NCBI RefSeq assembly: GCF_036226525.1
Contig: NZ_CP108487.1
Location: 3,410,001 to 3,474,000 of the forward strand
DNA: 64,000 nt
Source of the DNA: Kribbella sp. NBC_01245
Lineage (GTDB): Bacteria > Actinomycetota > Actinomycetes > Propionibacteriales > Kribbellaceae
Direction of reading: 5' to 3'
The position numbers and the translations under genes are program-made. Position 1 is the first letter of the stretch; each line of letters opens with the position of its first letter. The notes below the pieces were generated by a model, which saw nothing but the letters and a program-made list of their open reading frames with translations, ran no database searches and was not told where the DNA came from. Shown piece by piece: positions 45,768 to 54,007 of the stretch.

Positions 45768-48719
45768 CTATCTGATGGTCAGGTCGCGGATGTTCGTCCC
45801 GTCGCCGGTGAAGACCAGGTAGACGTCGCGGACGCCGCGGGCCAGCTGTGGGTTGAGCTGGGTCGTCGTCGCGGCCCAGGTGTAGCGGTTGCCGGTGGCA
45901 GGGATGGTGAGCGTGCCTGCGAGAGACCCGGTCGGGCTGCCAAGGCGGATCTCCACCTTGGCGGTTCCTTCCGAAACTCGCGAAACGGCGGCTTCCAGTC
46001 GGGTGGCGCCATGGCCCAGTTGGACGTCCTGGAAAGAGATCCAGTCGCCCGCCGTCGTCTTGCCGACTGCATCGCCGCGCACCTTGGCGGCATCAACGAG
46101 CTCGATACCCGAGTAGTCGTCGAAATCCGTGGCCGCCGTACGCCTGCTCAGGTCCCGGGGCGGGATCACCTCACCACGGACCGCCACCGTCGTACGGGCC
46201 CTGATGTCGGCCGAAGAACTGCCCACCTGGACGTCCTGGACAGCCGACTCGACCACCCACTTGTTCCGGGTCACGTCCCAGAACGCCAGCTCACTCGCCT
46301 TCACTTCGAAGGAGACCGTACGACGTTGACCGGGCGCGAAGGCCAGCCGCTGGAACCCACGGAGCGTCTTGACCGGCTGGGCCACCCGCGAGGTGCGCTG
46401 AGCGGTGTAGAGCTGGACGACCTCCTCGCTCGCGGTCCGGCTGGTGTTGGTCACGTCGACGCTAACCTTGAGCCGTCCGTTCGCCGCGACAACGGGTGAG
46501 CCGACCCGCAGTCCGGAGTATCGAAAGGCGCCATAGGTCAGGCCATGGCCGAACGGGTAGAGCGGACTCGCCCGGTGGTACTGATAGGTCCAGCCGGCCT
46601 TGATCACGTCGAAGTCGAGTGGATCCGGCAGTTCCTTATCCGTGCGATACCACGTCTGCGGGAGCCGGCCCGACGGCGAGTAGTCCCCGAACAGCACGTC
46701 TGCAAGAGCCCGGCCGGTCTCCTGGCCCGCGTGCGACGTCCACAGGACCGCGTTCGCCTGCGCCCAGTCGCCCGTCAACGGATAGCTGCTCTCCAGCACC
46801 ACAACGGTCCTGGGATTGGCGGCAGTGACGGCCTTCACGATCGCCTGCTGGCCGGCGGCGAGGGCAGTGTCCGTACGATCGTCGTCCTCGCGTCCGTTGA
46901 TGAACGGAGTACTGCCGACCACCACGACCGCCGTGTCCGCCTTCTTCGCGGCCGCCACCGCCGCGGCCGTACCACTGACGAGGACTTCACGCGCGAACTG
47001 AGCCGCCATGTCCTGAGTGGCCGCGCCGATTGCCAGCGTCCCGTCAGCCCGCAGTACGACGTACTGGTTGGGGCCGTTCCAGGGCTCCTTGACCTCATTG
47101 CCGCGGTATCGCAGCGCGTAGTTGCCGTTAGCAAGCTTTTCCAGGCCGAACTGTTGCTGCACGAACCAGCCATTGGGCTTGTCCTGATCGTTGACCAACG
47201 ACTCCCCGCTCCGCGAGACGTACTTGCCATTGGCAACCGAGCGCAGTGCGAGGGTGCCGCCGCCCCAGTCGAAGACGTCCAGCGACTGAGCCGCTCCCGC
47301 CGTCGCCGCGTCGGCGATCAGCGCACCACCGGTAGCGCCGGCCGGCGCGGTCACATACTTGCCAGTGGCAACGGAACGGAGCGCGATCCGATCCACGCCT
47401 TCGGTCGCGGTGACGGTGCTACCAGCGCCGAGTCGCTCGGCGATACCGGCCCGTGGGGTGATCCGGTACGGCATCGTGCCCGAGTACCAGTCCTCGTAGA
47501 TGGTGTCGGCCAACGGACCGATGACCGCGACGTCCTTGGTCCTGGCCGAATCGAGCGGCAGGGCCCGGTCCTCGTTCTTGAGCAGCACGAGCTGCTTGCG
47601 TGCGGCTTCCCGGGCGAGCTGCTGGTGAGCCGGACTGTTGATGCTGTCCGGCCCGATCTTCTCGTACGGGTTCCGCCCAGCCGGGTCGAACTCGCCCAGC
47701 CGGAAACGGATCGAGAGCAGGTGCCCGACCGCCTTGTCGATATCCGCCTCGGTGAGCAGACCCTTGGCCAGCGCCTCTTTGACCGCGGCGACGGTCGGAC
47801 CGCCGTTCCTGTCGTTCTCGGTGAAGCTGTCGAGGCCTGCCTTGATCGCCGCAGCCGCGCCCTCGGCAGCCGTCGGGTAGTACTGCTGTGAACCACTGAC
47901 GTTGCCCGCGCCCGCGGCGTCGCCGACGATCATCAGGTCGTCGGCCGACCAGGAGCGCACCGTCTCCCCGAGCTCGGGTGACACGTGGGTCGGCCTGCCG
48001 TTGAGCAGGTTGTACGACGCCATCACGCCGGTAGCGGCTCCCGCCGTAAGGGCCGGCTGGAACGCCTTGTATTCGTACTCGTGCAGCACCCGGGGCCGGA
48101 CGCTCGCCGATACGCGGGCACGGTCCGCCTCGACGTTGTAGGCAGCGAAGTGCTTCAAGGTCGGAGCTGTCTTGAGATAGCGCTGGTCGTCGCCCTGCAG
48201 GCCGCGGCCGTACGCCGTCGCGATCGCACTCGTCAGCAACGGGTCCTCGGCGTAGCCCTCCTCGTTACGACCCCACCTGGGGTCACGCAACTGGTTCACC
48301 ACCGGCGCCCACAGGTTCAGCCCGTTCTTCGCCGGGTCGAGCTTGTTGAAGGCTCTCGCCTCATCTCCGACGGCTGAACCGACTCGCTTGATCAGGCTCG
48401 GGTCCCAGGTACTACCGAGCCCGACTGCCTGAGGGAAGACAGTCGCCTCGCCCAGCCAGGCAACCCCGTGCAGCGCCTCCGTACCGGTCTTGAAGGAAGC
48501 GATGCCCAGTCTCGGTATCGCGGGCTGGTACTGGTGCAGCAGCGAGATCTTCTCGTCCAGCGTCAGGCGGCTGGTCAGGTCGTTCAACCGGACTTTCAGC
48601 GGCAGGTCGGGATTCCGGAACTCCGGAAGAGGCTCGGCCCGCGCGGGCTGCCCCACTAGAAACACGGGCACGAGTAGCAGCGCCACGAGGGCGCCCCCGA
48701 CTCGATGGCGATAGGTCAT
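45768..48719 (-). CDS. secreted glycoside hydrolase family 3 beta-glycosidase with inserted and C-terminal sugar-binding domains
   Basis: Exported enzyme of 983 residues with a signal peptide (RVGGALVALLLVPVFLVGQP, ARAEP cleavage region). The GH3 N-terminal barrel shows NLWAPVVNQLRDPRWGRNEE, KHFAAYNVE and the probable nucleophile Asp in DDLMIVGDAAGAGN. The second domain (KQLVLLKNEDRALPL; VGSTPFINGREDDDRTD) is interrupted near residues 445-580 by a repeat-containing insert (LRSVATGKYVTAP; LRSVANGKYVSRS) that looks fascin-like. A fibronectin-III-type domain and a CBM6-like module (DFDDYSGIELVDAAKVRGDA) end the chain. It probably trims beta-xylosides or glucosides outside the cell. Controlled by the operator at 48743. 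Confidence 0.92.
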   Translation of the reverse strand: MTYRHRVGGALVALLLVPVFLVGQPARAEPLPEFRNPDLPLKVRLNDLTSRLTLDEKISLLHQYQPAIPRLGIASFKTGTEALHGVAWLGEATVFPQAVGLGSTWDPSLIKRVGSAVGDEARAFNKLDPAKNGLNLWAPVVNQLRDPRWGRNEEGYAEDPLLTSAIATAYGRGLQGDDQRYLKTAPTLKHFAAYNVEADRARVSASVRPRVLHEYEYKAFQPALTAGAATGVMASYNLLNGRPTHVSPELGETVRSWSADDLMIVGDAAGAGNVSGSQQYYPTAAEGAAAAIKAGLDSFTENDRNGGPTVAAVKEALAKGLLTEADIDKAVGHLLSIRFRLGEFDPAGRNPYEKIGPDSINSPAHQQLAREAARKQLVLLKNEDRALPLDSARTKDVAVIGPLADTIYEDWYSGTMPYRITPRAGIAERLGAGSTVTATEGVDRIALRSVATGKYVTAPAGATGGALIADAATAGAAQSLDVFDWGGGTLALRSVANGKYVSRSGESLVNDQDKPNGWFVQQQFGLEKLANGNYALRYRGNEVKEPWNGPNQYVVLRADGTLAIGAATQDMAAQFAREVLVSGTAAAVAAAKKADTAVVVVGSTPFINGREDDDRTDTALAAGQQAIVKAVTAANPRTVVVLESSYPLTGDWAQANAVLWTSHAGQETGRALADVLFGDYSPSGRLPQTWYRTDKELPDPLDFDVIKAGWTYQYHRASPLYPFGHGLTYGAFRYSGLRVGSPVVAANGRLKVSVDVTNTSRTASEEVVQLYTAQRTSRVAQPVKTLRGFQRLAFAPGQRRTVSFEVKASELAFWDVTRNKWVVESAVQDVQVGSSSADIRARTTVAVRGEVIPPRDLSRRTAATDFDDYSGIELVDAAKVRGDAVGKTTAGDWISFQDVQLGHGATRLEAAVSRVSEGTAKVEIRLGSPTGSLAGTLTIPATGNRYTWAATTTQLNPQLARGVRDVYLVFTGDGTNIRDLTIR

Positions 48720-48742
48720 GGCGGTTCCCCTTCGGCGGTTTA

Positions 48743-48756
48743 TCGAAGCGCTTCGA
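48743..48756. promoter_or_regulatory. LacI-family operator, TCGAAGCGCTTCGA
   Basis: Perfect 14-bp palindrome with the central CG of LacI/GalR operators, 24 bp upstream of the GH3 start. No LacI gene lies in the window, so the repressor is encoded elsewhere. Confidence 0.75.
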
Positions 48757-48993
48757 CTCTCGGGGGAAGAAGCCGAACCGTCAAGAGCGGACAAGCGGAT
48801 TTCTGGCTCTCCGGTCCAATGCTGGTCAGCAGCTATCTCATCCTCGGGCGCGCGTGGGGCTATTCATGGTGCGACCTGCGCTCCGAAAGGCCTCGACGGA
48901 AGTCCCGACGGCGGTGTCGGATCGGGGGCGAGGTGTTCGTAGCAGGAGTGAGGGGCGCCCACGAGGGCGGCCACCGTACTCAAGGAGGGCATC

Positions 48994-49584
48994 GTGACCG
49001 CGACCTATACCTTCGACGTCTTTTCCAGTCTCGACGGCTATGGCTCCCACAGCGGCAACTGGGGCGGCAACTTGGGTGGTTACTGGGGCAAGCAAGGCCC
49101 CGAGTTTCTCGGCCGCCGCCTCGCCTTGTACGACGAGGAGCAGCGGATGGTCTTCGGAGCCAACACCTATCGGGCGCACGCGGGAATGTTGGCCTCGAAC
49201 CCCGACGAGTCCGAGCTGCATGACCCATGGGTCACCCGGATGAGGAACCTGCCGGCAACGGTGGTGTCGAGCACACTCGAAGGCCCCCTCGACTGGCCGG
49301 ACGCGACCCTCGTCAGCGGCGACGCCGTCGACATCGTCACCCGGCTCAAGACGGAGTCCGACGTGCCATTGCGCTCACACGGCAGCCTGTCGCTGAACCG
49401 GGCCCTGATGGCCGCCGGCCTCGTCGATCGCATCCAACTAACGATCTTCCCTGTCATCACCGGTCAGACCGGAGTGGCCCCAATCTTCCAGGGCGCGGCC
49501 GACTTCGACCTCGAACTAATCGAAAGCCAAACCCTCGACGGCCACATCCAAGAACTCACCTACCGCCCCACCCTGCACGTCTAA
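48994..49584 (+). CDS. RibD/dihydrofolate reductase-like protein
   Basis: Protein of 196 residues of the RibD C-terminal/DHFR-like family, common and largely uncharacterised in actinobacteria. It starts TATYTFDVFSSLDGYGSHSG and continues with RMVFGANTYRAHAGML, LPATVVSSTLEGPLDWPDAT, a nucleotide-loop-like RSHGSLSLNRALMAAGLVDR and IFPVITGQTG. The GTG follows AAGGAGGG. Its stop at 49582-49584 abuts an IS end. It is probably an NADPH-dependent reductase of unknown substrate. Confidence 0.88.
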   Translation: MTATYTFDVFSSLDGYGSHSGNWGGNLGGYWGKQGPEFLGRRLALYDEEQRMVFGANTYRAHAGMLASNPDESELHDPWVTRMRNLPATVVSSTLEGPLDWPDATLVSGDAVDIVTRLKTESDVPLRSHGSLSLNRALMAAGLVDRIQLTIFPVITGQTGVAPIFQGAADFDLELIESQTLDGHIQELTYRPTLHV

Positions 49585-49789
49585 GTGCGTGTTTGAGAAG
49601 GGTCTTGTCAGGTGTATTCGAGGTGGCGTCGGTGTTGACGGACGGTGGGGCGTCCGCCGCGGGCTAGGCGGCGGGTCATGAGGCCGATGGCGGCCCAGCG
49701 GATCATGGCTTCGGATGTGGCGGGGTGGCGTTCGTAGTCGCGGGCGAGTCGCCGGTGCGCGGTCAGCCAGGCCAGCGTCCGCTCCACTG
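49583..49789 (-). mobile_element. IS5-family remnant, 3' part with terminal repeat
   Basis: On the minus strand it encodes VERTLAWLTAHRRLARDYER, HPATSEAMIRWAAIGLMTRR and LARGGRPT...HLEYT then stop, the C-terminus of an IS5-type (DDE) transposase, ending at the terminal repeat AGTGCGTGTTTGAGAAGG. The active-site part is missing. Confidence 0.85.
49734..49789 (-). repeat. 56-bp inverted repeat, left copy
   Basis: Perfect reverse complement of 50983-51038; it is part of the transposase gene present in both IS remnants. Confidence 0.9.
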
Positions 49790-49865
49790 ATCAAGGCCGT
49801 CTCTTAACGATTTTCGTACGGCGGTCGTGCCGGCGAGCGGAGGCGGACCCCTATAGTTCTGTCGC

Positions 49866-50435
49866 ATGACTTCGCCGCCGCGCTCGTACGGTTTCACCGG
49901 CAGGCGACCGGCCGCGGTCGAGATCGCGTTCTGGATCGCGGTCGTGGTGCCGCCGCTGGCGACCGTGCTCAACGTGGCCGCCTTCGTGGTCGTGAAGAGG
50001 GCTGTGGACGACGTGTTCGGCACGACGGGCGGGGACGCTCAGGCGTCGATGGTCGAACTCCGTGACAAGGTGAACGGGCCCCTGCTCGGCTTGTTCATCT
50101 TCTTCACAGTCCGAGACCTGCTCCTGAGCGGCCTCTGGATCCTGCTCGGCCTCAAGATGCGCAGCGGCCGACACTGGGCGCGGATCACGCTGACCGTGTT
50201 CGCCTCCCTGTGGGCCCTGTCCAGCCTCGTCGCGCTGATCCGGGGCGACACCCAGGGCTTCACGACCGCGGACATACCCCCATTCTTCGAGTTCCCGAGT
50301 TCGTACTTCGTACTGGACTACGCGCGAAGCGCCCTGGATCTGCTCGCGATGGCCGCATTCATCCCGCTGGTCTTCCTGAGGCGGTCCAACCGGTATTTCA
50401 CGGCCCGCGCCCACCTGCCTGAGTGCGTGTTTTGA
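49866..50435 (+). CDS. four-helix membrane protein, 189 aa, C-terminus altered by IS insertion
   Basis: Integral membrane protein with four hydrophobic segments (VEIAFWIAVVVPPLATVLNV; LLGLFIFFTVRDLLLSGLWI; ITLTVFASLWALSSLVALI; SALDLLAMAAFIPLVFL). No family identified; similar four-helix proteins of unknown function are frequent in actinobacteria. The last codons (PECVF, stop) lie inside the terminal repeat of the downstream IS remnant, so the native C-terminus has been replaced. The gene sits between two inverted IS fragments and could have been flipped with them. Confidence 0.75.
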   Translation: MTSPPRSYGFTGRRPAAVEIAFWIAVVVPPLATVLNVAAFVVVKRAVDDVFGTTGGDAQASMVELRDKVNGPLLGLFIFFTVRDLLLSGLWILLGLKMRSGRHWARITLTVFASLWALSSLVALIRGDTQGFTTADIPPFFEFPSSYFVLDYARSALDLLAMAAFIPLVFLRRSNRYFTARAHLPECVF

Positions 50436-51042
50436 GAGGTTGATCTTGTTTGGTGTGTCTGCGTGATCTTGTGGGGTGGTTCGGTCAGGATGCCGGGGTG
50501 ATGCGGAGGCGTGTTATCCCTCGGACCTGTCCGATGATGAGTGGGCGTTGGTTGAGCCGCTATTGCCGCCGCCTGGGGAGGGTGGGCGGCCGGAGAAGCA
50601 TCCGCGGCGGGCGGTGGTGGATGCGATCTTGTACGTGGTGCGGACCGGGTGTGCGTGGCGGGCGTTGCCGGCGGATTTCCCGCCGTGGCAGACGGTGTAC
50701 TGGGCAAGAAGATCAACGGGCGGAAACGGTTCATCGTCACCGACACCCTCGGCCTGCTGCTCACCGTCACCGTGTGCGCCGCCAGCGTCCAAGACCGCAA
50801 CGGCGCCAAGACCGCCCTGCTCGGCGCGTACCTGACCGCACCCGCCTGCCGATTCGTCTTCGCCGACGCCGGCTTCGCCGGACGCCTCGTCGACTGGGCC
50901 CACGACGTGCTGGCCACCACGATCAGTATCGTCCGCAAACCCCCAGACCAGAAGGGCTTCGCAGTGCTACCCCGCAGATGGGCAGTGGAGCGGACGCTGG
51001 CCTGGCTGACCGCGCACCGGCGACTCGCCCGCGACTACTAAG
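50421..51042 (+). mobile_element. IS5-family remnant with internal deletion and missing 3' end
   Basis: It starts at GAGTGCGTGTTTTGAGAGG (terminal repeat). The transposase N-terminus DLSDDEWALVEPLLPPPGEG...WRALPADFPPWQTVYW breaks off at about 50704, where a deletion changes frame, and resumes as KINGRKRFIVTDTLGLLLTV...FADAGFAGRLVDW to AVERTLAWLTAHRRLARDY. There it ends abruptly at 51038. Inactive. Confidence 0.88.
50983..51038 (+). repeat. 56-bp inverted repeat, right copy
   Basis: Perfect inverted match to 49734-49789; the two copies enclose about 1.2 kb including the membrane-protein gene. Confidence 0.9.
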
Positions 51043-51087
51043 TCCGTTCCTGTCCGACTCGACCGGCAGGCGGTCACCGTGGGCCAT

Positions 51088-51990
51088 TCATGGTGCGAAG
51101 CGGTTGGTTAGCCAGGAGTTCCGGTCGTTGAGGGCGGCTTTGGCCATGGGGGTTGGGTGGGCGGTGAAGGCGTGGGGGGAGGCTGGGTAGATGCGGAGGT
51201 CTACGTCGGCTCCTGCTGCCGAGAGGCGGGCGGCCATGGCCAGGTTGTCCTCAAGCAGGATGTCCGAGGCGCCGACGATCAGGAGTGTGGGCGGCAGGTC
51301 GCGCAGGTCGGCGAAGATGGGTGAGATGTCGGGAAGCGTGCGATCGGCCACGTGACCGACGTACGCCTGCAGGAAGTATTCGTCGGCGATCAGTCGGCCC
51401 GCGGCGGTCAGGCCACTCAGGTCATACGTTCCGAACTGCAGTACGGCACCGGCGAAAGAATCCGCGTCGCCGCTTCCCCGAAGCCGGAGCAGCGTCGTCA
51501 TGGCAAGCGTGGCTCCGGCCGAGCTGCCGCCGATCGCCAGCTTGGTGGTGCCGAATCGCGTCTCGGCCTCGTCGATGAGCCAGCGCGCTGCGGCCTCGCA
51601 GTCGTCTGGCGCGGCCGGCCACGGGTTCTCGGGCGCGAGTCGGTAGTCGACACTCACCACGGCGATCCCGAGCGACTCGGCGAGCTCCAAGTTGCGCGCG
51701 TCCCCGCCTGCCGCCGAGCTCAGGTAGAAGCCGCCACCGGGTATATCGAGGTACACGCCCCGCACCTTCTTGTTCCTCGGCACAACTATCCGCAAGGAAA
51801 AGACATCCTGCTCGATGATGACCGTTCCCGGCAGCGGTGCAAGGACCTGCTTGGCGCGCAGCACCTGCAGCTCCTCGAGCGACGCCGGTCCTCGCCGCTC
51901 GCCGCGCGCGGCATAGAACGCCCGGCTCTCCGCGACGTGAGCCGCAAGTTCCGGTTGGACCAGACTCCTCAACCCGATTTGCACGATCAC
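51088..51990 (-). CDS. alpha/beta hydrolase, HSL-type esterase
   Basis: Esterase of 300 residues. The oxyanion motif reads DIPGGGFYLSSA (the usual HGGG with Pro for His), the nucleophile is in IGGSSAGATLAM, the acid is the Asp of IVGASDILLEDN and the base the His of YPASPHAFTAHP. It should hydrolyse short acyl esters in the cytoplasm; the His-to-Pro change in the oxyanion loop is unusual but the loop glycines are kept. The GTG at 51990 is the outermost start with a family-like N-terminus. Confidence 0.88.
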   Translation of the reverse strand: MIVQIGLRSLVQPELAAHVAESRAFYAARGERRGPASLEELQVLRAKQVLAPLPGTVIIEQDVFSLRIVVPRNKKVRGVYLDIPGGGFYLSSAAGGDARNLELAESLGIAVVSVDYRLAPENPWPAAPDDCEAAARWLIDEAETRFGTTKLAIGGSSAGATLAMTTLLRLRGSGDADSFAGAVLQFGTYDLSGLTAAGRLIADEYFLQAYVGHVADRTLPDISPIFADLRDLPPTLLIVGASDILLEDNLAMAARLSAAGADVDLRIYPASPHAFTAHPTPMAKAALNDRNSWLTNRFAP

Positions 51991-52072
51991 CCTTCAGCCA
52001 GTTGTTCGGTCGCCGTCGACCGTATCGACCACCCGGGAGCAACGGAGCCGGCCCACGGGTTAGCGTTCGGGG

Positions 52073-52771
52073 ATGAGCGACTTGGTGAGCGACGGGGTTC
52101 TGCGGGTCGGGATCAATCTGGGCAATCCGGTGCTGGCGCAGGGCACTGCCGAGGCGCCAAGTGGCGTGTCGGTCGACATCGGGCGTGAGATCGCAACCCG
52201 GCTGGGCGCAAGCGTCGAGCTGGTGTGTTTCGGCGCGGCTCGGGAGTCGTTGGCCGCCTTGGTTGACGGCCGTGTGGATGTCGGGTTCTTGGCGCTGGAG
52301 CCCGCGCGCGAGAACGAGGTGGCGTTCACTGCGCCGTACGTCATGATCGAGGGCGTGTACGCCGTACCGCGAGCATCCCGGATCCAGGGCCGCGAGGACG
52401 TGGACCGCGCCGGCGTACGAGTCGGGGTAAAGCGCGGATCGGCGTACGACCTGTATTTGAGCCGGACCCTCGAACATGCCGAAGTGGTTCGTGGAGACGA
52501 AGGCGTCGAGATCTTCCGGGCCGAGGGCCTGGAGGTGGCCGCAGGCATCCGGCAGCCGTTGAGCGAGTACGTGGCGGCCAACGAGGACCTCCGCCTGATC
52601 GATGAGCGCTTCATGGAGATCCGCCAGGCGGTGGCAATCCGACGCGGAAGACGGCCAGAGACACTGCGTTTCCTCGCCGAGGCGGTCGAGGACCTGAAGT
52701 CCAGCGGATTCATCGCGGCCGCGCTCGAACGCTCCGGCCACTCCCCCGACCTGGTCGCCCCACCCGCCTGA
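52073..52771 (+). CDS. family-3 solute-binding-like protein without signal peptide
   Basis: Protein of 232 residues with the periplasmic-binding fold of amino-acid ABC transporters: VLRVGINLGNPVLAQGTAEA, GVSVDIGREIATRLGASVEL, ALVDGRVDVGFLALEPAREN and a second-lobe RVGVKRGSAYDLYLSRTL. There is no signal peptide or lipobox and no transporter genes nearby, so it may bind its ligand inside the cell or be an enzyme-like homologue. Monocistronic. Confidence 0.82.
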   Translation: MSDLVSDGVLRVGINLGNPVLAQGTAEAPSGVSVDIGREIATRLGASVELVCFGAARESLAALVDGRVDVGFLALEPARENEVAFTAPYVMIEGVYAVPRASRIQGREDVDRAGVRVGVKRGSAYDLYLSRTLEHAEVVRGDEGVEIFRAEGLEVAAGIRQPLSEYVAANEDLRLIDERFMEIRQAVAIRRGRRPETLRFLAEAVEDLKSSGFIAAALERSGHSPDLVAPPA

Positions 52772-52887
52772 CCAGCTCGCCGAAACTTCAGTAGGTACTA
52801 CTGAGGACGTCCCATAGCGCCCAGTGGTGAGCTTGATCTCGGCGCGGTCGCCCAGAAGACGCGCCGCACACAGATCGAGGGGGAGAA

Positions 52888-53961
52888 GTGAAAACACGCA
52901 CTGTACGGATGGCCGCTGCGGGGGTAGCGGTATTGGCTCTGACCGGTGGCCAGCTGCTGATGGCGAGTCAGGCCCAGGCGGTAGCGCCGTCGGCGGTCTG
53001 GATCGAGGCCGGCACGCTGCGCTTCCAGGACGTGTCGAACGTCCAGAACAACGTCACGCTGGCGCTCGTCGGCAGCTCGTACGAGTTGACGGACAGCCTC
53101 GGCAACGTCTCGGCCCAGTGGCCGTGTGCCGCGGTCTCGGCGCACCGGGTGCGCTGCCCGGCCGGCAGCGTCTCGCGGTACTCGTTCAGCTTCCTGGCCG
53201 GCAACGACCGACTCGTCAACACGACCAAACTGCCGGGGTACGCCTTCGGTGGCACGGGTCATGACCTGCTGATCGGTGGCTTCGGTGCCGAGATCCTTTC
53301 CGGTGAAGCCGGGAACGACTCGGTGATGGGTCGGCTGGGCAACGACCGGCTGTACGGCGGTACGGGCATCGACTGGGTCCGGTACGACGACAGGTCGGCG
53401 CCGGTGCGCGTCCGGCTCGACAACACCGTCGCCGACGACGGCCAGCCGAACATCGGTGAGAAGGACCTCGTCTGGCCCGACATCGAGAACGCCAACGGTG
53501 GCGCGAGCAACGACCTGCTCGTCGGCAGCAACGGGTCGAACTGGCTCGCGGGCCTCGGCGGCAACGACTCCATCTTCGGCCAGGGTGGCAACGACCGCCT
53601 GACGCCTGACCTGGGCAAGGACCGGGTCTACGGCGGCACCGGCGCGTACGACTACATCGACTACACCACTCGTACGGTGGCGGTGCGGGTCACGTTGCAC
53701 GACGGCACGGCCAATGAGGGTCAGACCGGTGAGGGCGACTACGCCGACGCGGGCGTGGAGGGCATTCTCGGCGGGCAGTCGAGCGACTACCTGGTCGGCA
53801 ACAACGGCAACAACGTGATCCAGGGAGCGGCCGGGAACGACCGGATCTACGCTCTCGGCGGTAACGACAGCCTGTACGGCGGTCTGGGTTCCGACTACGG
53901 CAACGGCGGCCTGGGTTCCGACTTCTGCTCCTCGGTGGAGTCGAAGGTCAGCTGCCCCTGA
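52888..53961 (+). CDS. secreted RTX-type calcium-binding repeat protein
   Basis: Exported protein of 357 residues. Signal peptide MKTRTVRMAAAGVAVLALTG with AQA cleavage near residue 32. Nonapeptide GGxGNDxLx repeats occur in two blocks, about 125-155 (GGTGHDLLIGG; GEAGNDSVMGRLGNDRLYGG) and 205-345 (GLGGNDSIFGQGGNDRL; GAAGNDRIYALGGNDSLYGG), separated by DWVRYDD-type strands. It likely binds calcium outside the cell. There is no catalytic domain and no type I export genes, so Sec export is expected. GAGGGGGAGAA precedes the GTG. Confidence 0.9.
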   Translation: MKTRTVRMAAAGVAVLALTGGQLLMASQAQAVAPSAVWIEAGTLRFQDVSNVQNNVTLALVGSSYELTDSLGNVSAQWPCAAVSAHRVRCPAGSVSRYSFSFLAGNDRLVNTTKLPGYAFGGTGHDLLIGGFGAEILSGEAGNDSVMGRLGNDRLYGGTGIDWVRYDDRSAPVRVRLDNTVADDGQPNIGEKDLVWPDIENANGGASNDLLVGSNGSNWLAGLGGNDSIFGQGGNDRLTPDLGKDRVYGGTGAYDYIDYTTRTVAVRVTLHDGTANEGQTGEGDYADAGVEGILGGQSSDYLVGNNGNNVIQGAAGNDRIYALGGNDSLYGGLGSDYGNGGLGSDFCSSVESKVSCP

Positions 53962-53972
53962 CGTAAAGACCA

Positions 53973-54007
53973 GATGCCCTGCTCCCTGAGATGGGAGCAG
54001 GGGCATC
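53973..54007. terminator. bidirectional hairpin terminator
   Basis: GATGCCCTGCTCCC pairs with GGGAGCAGG-GGCATC (one bulged G), just after the RTX gene and overlapping the stop of the convergent LuxR-type gene. Confidence 0.7.
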
